Source: AC-32 sp963772975 (lineage in GTDB: Bacteria > Actinomycetota > Thermoleophilia > Gaiellales > Gaiellaceae). Taken from it: a DNA stretch of 34,754 nucleotides. Location: NCBI GenBank assembly GCA_963772975.1, contig CAVYZH010000015.1, positions 1-34,754 on the forward strand, given 5' to 3'. A program made the translations under genes and the position numbers. Shown here piece after piece: positions 23,856 through 32,071 of this stretch (its first letter is position 1; each line of letters starts with the position of its first letter). The notes below the pieces were generated by a model. That model saw nothing but the letters and a program-made list of their open reading frames with translations, had not been told where the DNA came from and searched no databases.

Positions 23856-25286
23856 GAGCCTGTAGTTCTCGTCATCCTCGACGGCTGGGGCTGCGCGGCG
23901 CCCGGCCCGGGGAACGCGATCGAGCTCGCCGAGACGCCCGTCTTCGACCGGCTCTGGGCCGAGTACCCCCACACGACGATCAAGGCCGCGGGCGAGGCGG
24001 TCGGCCTGCCGCCCGGGCAGATGGGCAACTCGGAGGTCGGCCACCTGACGATCGGCTCGGGCCGCGTGCTCGATCAGGACCTGCAGCGGGTCAACCGCGC
24101 GATCGCCGACGGCTCCTTCTTCGAGAACCCGGCGCTAAAGGCGGCCTTCGACCGGGGCGGCGACGTGCACCTGCTCGGGCTGGTTTCCCACGGCGGGGTG
24201 CACTCGCACATCGAGCACCTGCAGGCCTTGCTCCAGTTCGCGCCCGAGCGGACGTGGATCCACGCCTTCACCGACGGCCGCGACGTGTCGCCGCACGCGG
24301 CCGAGCACGATCTCGCCGAGCTGCCGGCCGAGCGGATCGCGACGGTCTCCGGCCGCTACTACGCGATGGACCGCGACCAGCGCTGGGAACGGACGCAGAA
24401 GGCCTTTGACGCGATCGTCGAGGGCAAGGGCGAGCACGCGGACGACCCGGTCGCGGCGGTCCGGGCGAGCTACGAGCGCGGGATCACCGACGAGTTCATC
24501 GAGCCGACCGTGCTCGAGGGCCGCCCGAGGCTTGGGCGCGACGACGCGGCGATCTTCTTCAACTTCCGCCCGGACCGCGCCCGCCAGCTGACAAAGCTGC
24601 TGCTCGAGGCCGGCATCGACGTCACCAGCATGACCCGCTACAGCGACGAGCTCGATACCCACGTCGCCTTCGGCGAGCAGCAGGTCGACGAGACGCTGGC
24701 CGAGGTGCTGGCGGAGCACGGCCTGCGTCAGTTGCACGCCGCCGAGACGGAGAAGTACGCGCATGTGACCTATTTCTTCAACGGCGGCCGCGAGGAGGAG
24801 TGGCCCGGCGAGACGCGGCTGCTCGTGCCGAGCCCGCGTGAAGTCGGCACCTACGACAAGCAGCCGGAGATGTCGGCCGAGGAGGTGGCGACCCGCTTCT
24901 GCGAAGAGCTCGACCGCGGGGACTACAGCTTCGCGGTCGTCAATTTCGCCAACCCCGACATGGTCGGCCACACGGGCGTGATCCCAGCCGTCGTCAGCGC
25001 GGTCGAGACCACGGACGCCTGCCTCGGGCGCGTGGTCGAGACGGTCGAGCGGCTGGGCGGCGTGGCATTGATCACCGCCGATCACGGCAACGCGGAGCAG
25101 ATGCTCGAGCCCGACGGCAAGAGCCCGCACACGGCGCACACGTCCAATCTCGTGCCGCTGATCGTCACCGACCCGGACGCGCGGCTCCGCGACGACGGCG
25201 AGCTGAGCGATCTCGCCCCGACCGTTCTCGCTTACCTGGGGCTAAGGAAACCTTTACAGATCTCGGGCGAAAATCTCTGCAATTAG
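23841..25286 (+). CDS. gpmI: 2,3-bisphosphoglycerate-independent phosphoglycerate mutase
   Basis: The 481-residue Mn-dependent enzyme interconverts 3- and 2-phosphoglycerate through a phosphoserine. Signatures in order are VLVILDGWG, the catalytic Ser in MGNSEVGHLTIGSGRV, VSHGGVHSHIEHL, TDGRDVSPHA, GRYYAMDRDQRWER, FNFRPDRARQLT, FANPDMVGHTG, and the metal ligands ADHGNAEQM and HTAHT. The length is modestly below the common ~510. The GTG start lies in the loop of a 9-bp hairpin and has no clear ribosome binding site. It follows tpiA by 130 bp. Confidence 0.95.
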   Translation: MIGRVEPVVLVILDGWGCAAPGPGNAIELAETPVFDRLWAEYPHTTIKAAGEAVGLPPGQMGNSEVGHLTIGSGRVLDQDLQRVNRAIADGSFFENPALKAAFDRGGDVHLLGLVSHGGVHSHIEHLQALLQFAPERTWIHAFTDGRDVSPHAAEHDLAELPAERIATVSGRYYAMDRDQRWERTQKAFDAIVEGKGEHADDPVAAVRASYERGITDEFIEPTVLEGRPRLGRDDAAIFFNFRPDRARQLTKLLLEAGIDVTSMTRYSDELDTHVAFGEQQVDETLAEVLAEHGLRQLHAAETEKYAHVTYFFNGGREEEWPGETRLLVPSPREVGTYDKQPEMSAEEVATRFCEELDRGDYSFAVVNFANPDMVGHTGVIPAVVSAVETTDACLGRVVETVERLGGVALITADHGNAEQMLEPDGKSPHTAHTSNLVPLIVTDPDARLRDDGELSDLAPTVLAYLGLRKPLQISGENLCN

Positions 25287-25296
25287 CCCATTTCGG

Positions 25297-25929
25297 GTGT
25301 CTCGACACGACCCCCTTCCCGTCTATACTCCGCACACGTTGTCACTGGCCCAGCCCGATCTAGGCGTCCTGCGGAAGGCGCAACGGGGTGACGAGAGAGC
25401 TTTCTCGCTCATCCTGCGCGCTTACGAGACTCCCGTCTTCAACTACGTGCTCCGGCTCGTGGGTGGAGACCGGGCTCTCGCCGAGGATCTGACGCAGGAA
25501 GTCTTCCTGCGGGTCTACCAGGGCCTGCCGAAGTTCTCGCTCCGCTCGAAGTTCACGACCTGGCTCTTCCAGGTGACGAAGAACCGCGTGCTCGACGAGC
25601 TGCGTGCGGTCGAGCGGCGGCCGCGGGCGCTGGTCGCGATCGACGACATCGCTCCGCTCGAGGTGCTCGATGCGCCGATCGAGCGGATCGAGGAGATCGA
25701 CGCGCTCTGGAAGGCGGTCGAGAACCTGAGCACCGACCTGAAGATGGCGCTGCTCCTGCGCGACGTCGTCGGCCTCTCGTACACCGAGATCGCCGACTCG
25801 CTCGAGGTCACGCTGGCGACCGTCAAGTGGCGGATCTACAAGGCCCGGGAAGAAGTGCAGATCGCGCTCGTGCGCGAGGGCGTCTCCTTCGGGCACGAAG
25901 AGCAGCCGGCTACGGCCGCGCAGCTCTAG
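25297..25929 (+). CDS. RNA polymerase sigma factor, ECF (sigma-70 region 2/4) type
   Basis: The product has region 2 (YETPVFNYVLRLVGGDRALAE, then LTQEVFLRVYQGL and KFTTWLFQVTKNRVLDELR) and region 4 (LLRDVVGLSYTEIADSLEVT, then VKWRIYKAREEV), with no region 1 or 3. This is the ECF layout used for stress or envelope responses. The GTG at 25297 gives 210 residues but lacks a ribosome binding site, and a promoter-like sequence overlaps its first codons. A TTG at 25339 would give 196 residues starting right before LAQPDLGVLRKAQRGDE, where family members normally begin. The gene converges with the kinase gene and overlaps its end by 20 nt. No anti-sigma gene is adjacent unless the kinase serves that role. 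Confidence 0.9.
   Translation: MSRHDPLPVYTPHTLSLAQPDLGVLRKAQRGDERAFSLILRAYETPVFNYVLRLVGGDRALAEDLTQEVFLRVYQGLPKFSLRSKFTTWLFQVTKNRVLDELRAVERRPRALVAIDDIAPLEVLDAPIERIEEIDALWKAVENLSTDLKMALLLRDVVGLSYTEIADSLEVTLATVKWRIYKAREEVQIALVREGVSFGHEEQPATAAQL
25302..25329 (+). promoter_or_regulatory. Candidate sigma-70 type promoter for the sigma-factor gene
   Basis: TCGACA (25302-25307) and TATACT (25324-25329) are separated by 16 bp; each matches five of six consensus bases. Transcription would start near 25336, next to the TTG at 25339, giving an almost leaderless transcript and excluding the GTG at 25297. Confidence 0.5.
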
Positions 25930-26959
25930 CCCGCAGCCACGCCGCGATCTTCTGCGCCTGCTCCTGCGCGTTCGTTCCGCGCGGAATCGGCCGCACGACG
26001 AGCTGCTGCGGCTTCGAGGCCGGTGTGGAGCCGCCTCCGCGCGTGCCAAGCACGACTCCGAGCACGAGCGCGGCCAGGATCAGCAGTGCCGCCAGGCCGG
26101 GCAAGAGCAAGTTCCTCCGCGGCGGCGCCGGCGCGCGTAGCGCAGCGTCGGCTCCTCGCCCGTGTCGAGCTCCCGAGCGAACGCGGCTGCCGAGGCGGGC
26201 CGGTACGCCGGGTTGCGCGCGAGCGATCGCATGACCGCATCCTCGACGCCGCTCGGCACGCCCGGCGCGAGCTCGCCGACCGGCGTGATCTGGCCCGAGG
26301 TCTGCTTGGCCGCGAGATCGGCGAGCGAGTCGAACTCGTACGGCGGCCGCCCGGCCAGCAACTCGTAGAGCACGGCCCCGAGCGAATAGACGTCCGCGGC
26401 CGCCGTCACCTCTTCGCCGAGCGCCTGCTCCGGCGAGAGGTAGGCCGCCGTGCCGAGCACCGTGCCCGCCTGGGTGAGCGCGGTCGTCTCGGCCGCGCGC
26501 GCGATCCCGAAGTCGGCCACCTTGACCGTCCCGTCCTCGCGCAGGAGCAGGTTCTGCGGCTTCACGTCGCGGTGCACGAGCCCGGCGGCGTGGGCGTGCG
26601 CGAGGCCGCGACAGGCCTGGATCGCGAGCTCGACGGCCTTGCCGGGCGCGACCTGGCCGAGCTCGGCGAACGTGGTCCCCGGCACGTACTCCATCACGAT
26701 GAACGGCCGCCCGTCGTCGGCCTCGCCCGCGTCGTAGACGCTGACCACGTTCGGGTGCGAGAGCCGCGCTGCGAGCCGGGCTTCGCGCAAGAAGCGCTTG
26801 CGGAAGTCCGCGTCGCCGGCGAGGTGCTCGGCGAGCAGCTTGATCGCCACCGGACGGTGCTAGCTCGTCGTCGTAGGCGAGGTAGACCGTCGCCATGCCG
26901 CCGTGGCCGAGCACGTGCTCGAGTCGGTAGCGGCCGCCCTGGACGATCGTCTCGCTCAT
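25910..26959 (-). CDS. Membrane-anchored Ser/Thr protein kinase, interrupted by two frameshifts
   Basis: ATG 26959 opens with the Gly-rich loop (YRLEHVLGHGGMATVYLAYDDEL). After DDEL near 26861 the frame is lost. The +1 frame (to 26080) carries the rest of a PknB-like domain: VAIKLL with the catalytic Lys, HRDVKPQNLLL, VADFGIARA, the threonine-rich activation loop, YLSPEQALGE and DVYSLGAVLYELL. Near 26119-26140, in a CG-rich run, the original frame must resume to give the TM segment (LLLPGLAALLILAALVLGVVLG) and a short external tail to 25910. One extra base (TAG in minus CTAG) and one missing base explain both breaks. Whether real or sequencing errors cannot be decided. The ATG overlaps the upstream lipoprotein stop (ATGA). 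Confidence 0.8.
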   Translation of the reverse strand: MSETIVQGGRYRLEHVLGHGGMATVYLAYDDELAPSGGDQAARRAPRRRRGLPQALLARSPARSAALAPERGQRLRRGRGRRRAAVHRDGVRAGDHVRRARPGRARQGRRARDPGLSRPRARPRRRARAPRREAAEPAPARGRDGQGGRLRDRARGRDDRAHPGGHGARHGGLPLAGAGARRRGDGGRGRLFARGRALRVAGRAAAVRVRLARRSRGQADLGPDHAGRRARAGRAERRRGCGHAIARAQPGVPARLGSRVRSGARHGRGADAALRAPAPPRRNLLLPGLAALLILAALVLGVVLGTRGGGSTPASKPQQLVVRPIPRGTNAQEQAQKIAAWLRARAARP

Positions 26960-27327
26960 CCCTCGTCGTGCTTCTCGTGGTGGTGGCCGCGGTTGTGCGG
27001 CTTGCGCGCTTTCGGCGGCTTGGGCTCGACGCAGGTCGCGAGCCGCTCCGCCAGCGTGTTCGCGGCTGACGTCAGCGGCTCCTGGTAGCGAGCCGGGATC
27101 CGACCGATCGCGGCGATCACATCGTTCCGGAAGCGAACGCCCGCGTCGCGGGCCTCGCAGCTGCCCGGGGCAAGTGCCGCCACCTGGTCGGCCTCCTCCG
27201 CGAGCTTCGCCGCGACGTCTGCCGGGATGCGCGGTGGTGGAGGCGGCGGCGTCGCTTTGTGCGCGCCTCCGCAACTTGCCAGCAGCAGGACGCTAGAGGC
27301 CGTGAGCAAGCCGTTCCGCCAGCCCAT
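26956..27327 (-). CDS. Small lipoprotein, unknown function
   Basis: The 123-residue product has a short signal sequence ending in a lipobox (LLLASC, Cys about 19) and a poly-Pro segment (ATPPPPPPRIP). A helical domain with two Cys follows (GSCEARDAG and LATCVEPKPP), then a charged His/Lys-rich tail (HNRGHHHEKHDEG) that could bind metal. The ATG at 27327 has GAGGGGG seven bases upstream. It overlaps the metallophosphoesterase 3' end by 35 nt and the kinase start by 4 nt, so all three form an operon. The His-rich tail and neighbouring kinase hint at an envelope sensor, but this is speculation. Confidence 0.7.
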   Translation of the reverse strand: MGWRNGLLTASSVLLLASCGGAHKATPPPPPPRIPADVAAKLAEEADQVAALAPGSCEARDAGVRFRNDVIAAIGRIPARYQEPLTSAANTLAERLATCVEPKPPKARKPHNRGHHHEKHDEG

Positions 27328-28027
27328 GGGGCAACCCCCTCTCGCGGATCTCGTCCTGCGTGCGGGCGACGTCGTACTCGACCCGGCGGAACGACGACGT
27401 GCCGGCTCCGAAGTCGAGTAGCAGCCACGCCGCGCGCGGATCGCCGTCGCGGGGCTGGCCGACCGAGCCGGGGTTGAGCAGCCGCCGGCCGGGCCCGAGC
27501 GGGGCCTCCGTTCCGCCCGGAGCGAGGCTGCCGTCCAGGACGTCCTCCTCCAGCGTGATCGCCAGCGGCACGTGGCTGTGGCCGACGAGCACGAGCGGCG
27601 ACCGGGTCAGCTCGAACGCAACGTGGGCGGCGTCCGCCGAGAGCACGTACTCCCAAACCGGGTCGCGCGGGCTAGCGTGGAACAGTTCGACGCCGTCGCG
27701 CTCGCCCAGCGGCCGCAGCGACTGCAGGAACGTTCGCGAGCTCTCCGCGAGCACGCCGCGCGTCCAACGCGCGGCCACGACCGCGTCGCCGGCGAACTCC
27801 TCGAGGTCGATCTCGCCAAGCACTCCCAGATCGTGGTTCCCCGCCAGGCAGAACGCTGCACGTCGCTCGACGGCGGCACAGCACGGGTTGGGCCGCGGCC
27901 CATAGCCGACGAGGTCGCCGAGACACCAGAGCTCGTCCGGCTGCTCGCGCTCGATCTCCTCCAGCACGGCCTCGAGCGCCTGCCAGTTAGCGTGGACGTC
28001 CGAGATGACGGCGACCCGCTTCGCCAA
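27293..28027 (-). CDS. Metallophosphoesterase (YfcE/Ap4A-phosphatase-like)
   Basis: The calcineurin-like phosphoesterase fold is shown by VISDVHANWQALEAVL (D-x-H), CLGDLVGYGPRPN (GD), AGNHDLGVLG (GNHD), LVLVGHSHVPL (GHSH) and LLNPGSVGQPRDGDPRA. This is the class that binds two metals and includes phosphodiesterases, diadenosine tetraphosphatases and protein phosphatases. A TTG start at 28027 (AAGG eight bases upstream) gives MAKRVAVISDVHANW, which suits the family. A GTG at 28084 would add 19 residues and overlap the divergent peptidase gene further. It leads the lipoprotein-kinase operon, so a phosphatase acting opposite the kinase is conceivable, though the family is not the usual PP2C partner. 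Confidence 0.88.
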   Translation of the reverse strand: MAKRVAVISDVHANWQALEAVLEEIEREQPDELWCLGDLVGYGPRPNPCCAAVERRAAFCLAGNHDLGVLGEIDLEEFAGDAVVAARWTRGVLAESSRTFLQSLRPLGERDGVELFHASPRDPVWEYVLSADAAHVAFELTRSPLVLVGHSHVPLAITLEEDVLDGSLAPGGTEAPLGPGRRLLNPGSVGQPRDGDPRAAWLLLDFGAGTSSFRRVEYDVARTQDEIRERGLPHGLAERLAHGL

Positions 28028-29210
28028 GGCGTCAACCTTAGTCGTGCTCGTAGCGGGCTGGCTCGTGTCCGCGTGGCTCCTCACCAGGACGACCGTGCCG
28101 GGCGACCTGCACGCCCCGCACGTCGACGCTCGCGCGGTCTTCCCGGCCGGCGTGCTGCACCGGAGCGCGCGCTACGACGGCGTGCTGCGCTGGCTCTGGG
28201 TGGCCGCGACGCTCGCTACGCTGGGCGCGCTCGCGCTGTTCGTTCATCTCGGCCCGCGGATCGCGCGTGCCTGGGAGCTCGGCCGGGTGGCGACGGGCGT
28301 GATGGTCGGCGCGGTGACGACGCTTGGCGTCTGGGCTGTCGGCCTGCCGTTCGGCGCGGCCCAGCTCTGGTGGGGCCGTCGCTACAGGCTCGAGCGGATC
28401 GGCTACGCCGAGTGGGCGTTCGAGCAGTGGCCGGCGCTCCTCGCCCAGGTCGTCGGGTTGACGATCGCGCTCACTGTCCTGCTGCTGCTCGCCGGGCGCT
28501 TCGGCCGGCGCTGGTGGCTCGTCGCCGGGCCGCTGTTCGTCGTCGGGGGCGTGCTGCTCGTCCTCGTACTGCCTTGGCTCGAGACGCTCGGCACCCGGCC
28601 GCCGCACGACACGCCCACCGCCGCCCGCATCCGCCAGCTCGCCAGGGACGAGGGAGTCGGCGGTACACCGGTCCGGATCGAGGAAGTGCACAACGAGACG
28701 ACGGCCGCGAACGCGATGGCGACCGGGATCGGCCCCTCGGCGCGCGTCTTCATCTGGGACACGTTCCTCGACGGCCGCTACTCGAACCGCGAGATCGAGG
28801 TGGTCGCCGCCCACGAGTTCGGGCACATCGCGCACCACCACATCTGGAAGGGCCTCGCCTGGTCGCTGCTGCTGACGGTGCCCGGCTTCTGGCTCGTGGA
28901 GCTGGCGACACGCCGCCGCGGCGGGCTCGAGCGCCCGGAGGTCGTCCCCCTCGCGCTGCTCGTGCTGGCGCTGATCGGTCTCGCGATCACGCCGCTCGGG
29001 AACGTCGTCTCTCGCCGCTACGAAGCCGAGGCCGATTGGTCGGCGCTGCGCGCGACGCACGACCCGGCGGCAGCCGCGAGCGTCTTCCGCAAGTTCAGCC
29101 GCGACGACCTGGTGCAGCCGAACCCGCCCCTCTGGTCGTACATCTGGATCGACAACCACCCGACGATCGTGCAGCGGATCGCGATGGCCCGCGCCTACGC
29201 GAAACGCTAA
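28005..29210 (+). CDS. M48-family membrane zinc metallopeptidase (Ste24/HtpX-like)
   Basis: The 401-residue protein has several TM segments (VVLVAGWLVSAWLL, WLWVAATLATLGALALFV, MVGAVTTLGVWAVGLPFG, VVGLTIALTVLLLLAG, PLFVVGGVLLVLVLPW), then the soluble catalytic part with HEFGHIAHHH (zinc ligands and Glu) and the third ligand in YEAEADWSALRA. The C-terminal NHPTIVQRIAMARAY is typical of the CAAX-protease branch. In bacteria such enzymes take part in membrane protein quality control. The start is either ATG 28005, which overlaps the divergent phosphoesterase, or GTG 28044 inside the first helix; neither has a clear ribosome binding site. The stop overlaps the DUF3467 gene tail to tail. Confidence 0.9.
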   Translation: MTATRFAKASTLVVLVAGWLVSAWLLTRTTVPGDLHAPHVDARAVFPAGVLHRSARYDGVLRWLWVAATLATLGALALFVHLGPRIARAWELGRVATGVMVGAVTTLGVWAVGLPFGAAQLWWGRRYRLERIGYAEWAFEQWPALLAQVVGLTIALTVLLLLAGRFGRRWWLVAGPLFVVGGVLLVLVLPWLETLGTRPPHDTPTAARIRQLARDEGVGGTPVRIEEVHNETTAANAMATGIGPSARVFIWDTFLDGRYSNREIEVVAAHEFGHIAHHHIWKGLAWSLLLTVPGFWLVELATRRRGGLERPEVVPLALLVLALIGLAITPLGNVVSRRYEAEADWSALRATHDPAAAASVFRKFSRDDLVQPNPPLWSYIWIDNHPTIVQRIAMARAYAKR

Positions 29211-29506
29211 GTGTCGTTACCGGGCGGCGTCTCGGGGAGGTTGCGGATCCCCTCCCGCGAAGACCACTTCGACCATGAGTCCTGCATCGCGTCGAGCAGC
29301 TCGCGCATGAACCGCGTCGACATGTTCACCCGCGCGACGACCACGCCCGGCACGTCGCCCTCCTCGACCTCGTGGTCGATACGGGCGAACGTGAGCGTGA
29401 ACTCGTAGTCGGAGAAGCTGATGTTGGCGAAGTTGGCGTAGACCCCGGCGAGGTTCTCGGGGTCGAGATGGATGTTGAGCTGACGCTCTTGGTCGTCGCC
29501 TTCCAC
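29207..29506 (-). CDS. DUF3467 family protein
   Basis: The 99-residue protein has the family pattern QLNIHLDPENLAGVYANF, then SDYEFTLTFARIDHE, GVVVARVNMSTRFMREL and LLDAMQDSWSKW. The family is widespread and of unknown function; conservation suggests a small cytoplasmic alpha/beta protein. It converges with the peptidase gene and diverges from the channel gene at 29527, leaving only about 20 bp for both 5' signals on that side. Confidence 0.85.
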   Translation of the reverse strand: MEGDDQERQLNIHLDPENLAGVYANFANISFSDYEFTLTFARIDHEVEEGDVPGVVVARVNMSTRFMRELLDAMQDSWSKWSSREGIRNLPETPPGNDT

Positions 29507-29526
29507 GCGTCCACGATACTACTGGC

Positions 29527-30546
29527 GTGATCGAGTCGCTCAGCGCGCGCCGGCTGGCGTACGCCGTCGCGGCCCTGCTCGCCGTCCTGGCAGGCGGGAC
29601 GGTTGCCTTTCACCAATCGCTCAATGAGACCTGGATGCAGGCCGCTTACCGGACGGTGGTCACGATCTCGCTCGCGGGGCTCGACACGGTCCCCAAGAAC
29701 GACTCGTCGCGCGCGGTCTCGATCGTGCTCGTGCTCGTCGGGCTGACTATCTTTGCCTACATCGCGACCGTCCTCGTCGAGGGCATCTCGCAGGGCGTCT
29801 TCACGGGCGCGTTTGCCGAGCGGAGGAGGAGACGCACGATCGAGCACCTGAGCGACCACTACATCATCTGCGGTTATGGCCGAGTTGGCCGCCGCATCGC
29901 CGCCGAGTTCCTCGAGGAGGGCGTGCGCTTCGTCGTGCTCGACTTCAGCCCTGCGGCATTGGAAGCCGCCCAAGAGCGGAACCTGCTCTACGTCGACGGC
30001 AGCGGCACCGAGGACGAGGACCTGCAGGCGGCCGGGCTCGAGCGGGCAACCGGGCTCGTGGCCTCGTCCGACTCGGACGCCGACAACCTCTACATCACGC
30101 TCTCGGCCCGCAACGCGCGGCCCGACCTGCTGATCGTCGCCCGCGCCTCCGACGAGGACGCGGCCAAGAAGCTGCGCCTGGCCGGCGCCGACCGGGTCGT
30201 GCAGCCGTACTCGACTGCCGGCAAGGAGATGGCGAAGCTGGTCCTACGGCCGCAGGTGGCCGCCTTCCTCGACATCGTCTCGACGAGCGGCGGGCCCGAG
30301 CTGCTGTTCGAGGAGATCGAGGTCAAGGACTCGTGCCCCGAGGCCGGCAAGACGATCCGCGAGCTGCGCATCCGGCAACAGACGGGCGCGATGATCGTCG
30401 CGCTGCGCAAGGGCGACGGCACCTTCGACACCACGCCCGAGCCCGATGCGACGCTCGACGTCGGCGACGTGATGATCGCCGCCGGTACGCCCGAGGAGCT
30501 GCGCCTTCTCGAGGAGCTGTTCGCCCCGACCGAAGCCCTTGCCTGA
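29527..30546 (+). CDS. Two-TM potassium channel/RCK (TrkA-N, TrkA-C) protein with atypical filter
   Basis: The 339-residue protein has a first helix (LAYAVAALLAVLAGGTVAF), a pore region, and a second helix (AVSIVLVLVGLTIFAYIATVLV). An RCK N domain follows (YIICGYGRVGRRIAAEFLE, NAD-type Rossmann), then an RCK C domain (about 245-330). This is the MthK-like ligand-gated channel layout. Where TVGYGD is expected the sequence is TVVTISLAGLDTV, so the canonical filter is missing. Ion selectivity therefore cannot be assumed. GTG 29527 gives a full first helix. The gene overlaps argS by 8 nt. Confidence 0.87.
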   Translation: MIESLSARRLAYAVAALLAVLAGGTVAFHQSLNETWMQAAYRTVVTISLAGLDTVPKNDSSRAVSIVLVLVGLTIFAYIATVLVEGISQGVFTGAFAERRRRRTIEHLSDHYIICGYGRVGRRIAAEFLEEGVRFVVLDFSPAALEAAQERNLLYVDGSGTEDEDLQAAGLERATGLVASSDSDADNLYITLSARNARPDLLIVARASDEDAAKKLRLAGADRVVQPYSTAGKEMAKLVLRPQVAAFLDIVSTSGGPELLFEEIEVKDSCPEAGKTIRELRIRQQTGAMIVALRKGDGTFDTTPEPDATLDVGDVMIAAGTPEELRLLEELFAPTEALA

Positions 30547-32059
30547 CTCTGTCGCACGCCTCGAAGCGCGGCTGTCGGAGCTGGCGGGCGCGCCGGTCGA
30601 GCTCGAGCGGCCGAACGATCCCGCGCACGGCGACTACGCGACCAATGTCGCGATGCAGCTCGCGCCGGTGCAGCGCCGCTCGCCGCGCGAGCTCGGCGAG
30701 GAGCTCGCGGCCGCCGCGGCCGGGCTGGAGGAGGTCGAGCGCACGGAGGTCGCGGGACCGGGCTTCGTCAACCTCTGGCTGACCCCGGCCTGGTTCGGCG
30801 AGGCGCTGGGCGAGATCCTCTCCGCCGGACCGGGCTACGGCGGCGGCTCGGCGGAGCAGCCGCAGACGATGCAGGTAGAGATGGTCTCGGCCAACCCCAC
30901 CGGGCCGATCACCGTCGCCTCGGCGCGGAACGGCGCGATCGGCGACTCGGTCGCGCGCCAGCTCGAGTTCGCGGGCAACGAGGTCTCGCGCGAGTACTAC
31001 TACAACGACGCCGGCGCTCAGCTGGAGCGCTTCTATGCGTCGGTCGAGGCGGTCCGGCGCGGCGAGGAGCCGCCCGAGGACGGCTACCGGGGCGACTACA
31101 TCGCCGTGCTCGCAGCGTCAGACGAGGATCCGGTGCCCAGGATGCTCGGGCAGATCAAGGCGAGCCTCGAGCGCTTCCGTATCCACTTCGACTCGTGGGT
31201 GCTCCAGAGCGAGCTGGAGACACGGCTTCCCGAGTACCTGCCGCGCCTGGACACCTACGAGCACGACGGCGCCGTCTGGGCCCGCTCCACCGCCTACGGC
31301 GACGACGCCGACCGCGTCCTGATCCGCTCGCCTGAACGTGGTGGAACGCCGACGTACCGCGCCGGCGACGTGGTCTACCTCGCGGACAAGCTCGACCGCG
31401 GCTTCGACCGGGCGATCTATGTGCTCGGCGCCGACCACCACGGCACGAGGCGCTGGTACGCGGCGATCGCACGGATGCTCGGCTACGACGAGGAGCGCGT
31501 CGAGGTGCTGCTCTACCAGCTCGTCCATCTGACCCGCGGCGGCGAGCAGGCGGCGATGTCGAAGCGTCGCGGCGAGGTCGTCTTTCTCGACGACTTCGTG
31601 GACGAGGTCGGCGTGGACGCGGCGCGCTGGTACCTGGTCAACCGCGGGCCCGACCAGACGATCGAGATCGACGTCGACCTCGCGGCCGAGCGGTCCGAGA
31701 AGAACCCGGTCTACTACGTCCAGTACGCGCACGCGCGGATCGCGGCGATCAGGCGCAAGGCGGGCGACGCCGAGGTCTCGGCGGACGTCCCGGCCGAGCT
31801 GGCGCCGGAGGAGAAGGACCTCGTCAAGCGGCTCGCAGACTTCCCGGCCGTCGCGGCCGAGGCGGCGGCGCGGCGCGGCCCGCACGCGATTCCGACCTAC
31901 TCGATCCGCCTCGCGGACGACTTCCACCGCTTCTACCACCAGCAGCGGGTGCTCGAGAGCGACGCGCAGGCGTTCCGCCTCGGCCTGTGCACCGCGACGC
32001 AGACCGTGATCGCGCGCTGCCTCGAGCTCGTCGGGGTGGAAGCTCCCGACCGGATGTAG
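30539..32059 (+). CDS. argS: Arginyl-tRNA synthetase with degenerate HIGH motif
   Basis: The 506-residue class I synthetase charges tRNA-Arg. It has the N-terminal Arg-tRNA synthetase domain (PNDPAHGDYATNVAMQLA), the active-site strand VEMVSANPTGP, YYYNDAGAQ, GADHHGTRRWYAAIARMLGY, the KMSKS-type motif AMSKRRGEVV, and the all-alpha anticodon-binding domain with VQYAHARIAAI. The HIGH signature (usually PTGPLHVGHGR) is replaced by PTGPITVASARNG at residues 120-132, so both histidines are gone. The start is TTG 30539, overlapping the channel gene; an internal ATG does not appear before conserved sequence. It is probably co-transcribed with the channel and glpX. Confidence 0.93.
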   Translation: MPDSVARLEARLSELAGAPVELERPNDPAHGDYATNVAMQLAPVQRRSPRELGEELAAAAAGLEEVERTEVAGPGFVNLWLTPAWFGEALGEILSAGPGYGGGSAEQPQTMQVEMVSANPTGPITVASARNGAIGDSVARQLEFAGNEVSREYYYNDAGAQLERFYASVEAVRRGEEPPEDGYRGDYIAVLAASDEDPVPRMLGQIKASLERFRIHFDSWVLQSELETRLPEYLPRLDTYEHDGAVWARSTAYGDDADRVLIRSPERGGTPTYRAGDVVYLADKLDRGFDRAIYVLGADHHGTRRWYAAIARMLGYDEERVEVLLYQLVHLTRGGEQAAMSKRRGEVVFLDDFVDEVGVDAARWYLVNRGPDQTIEIDVDLAAERSEKNPVYYVQYAHARIAAIRRKAGDAEVSADVPAELAPEEKDLVKRLADFPAVAAEAAARRGPHAIPTYSIRLADDFHRFYHQQRVLESDAQAFRLGLCTATQTVIARCLELVGVEAPDRM

Positions 32060-32071
32060 GATCCGCTTCCT

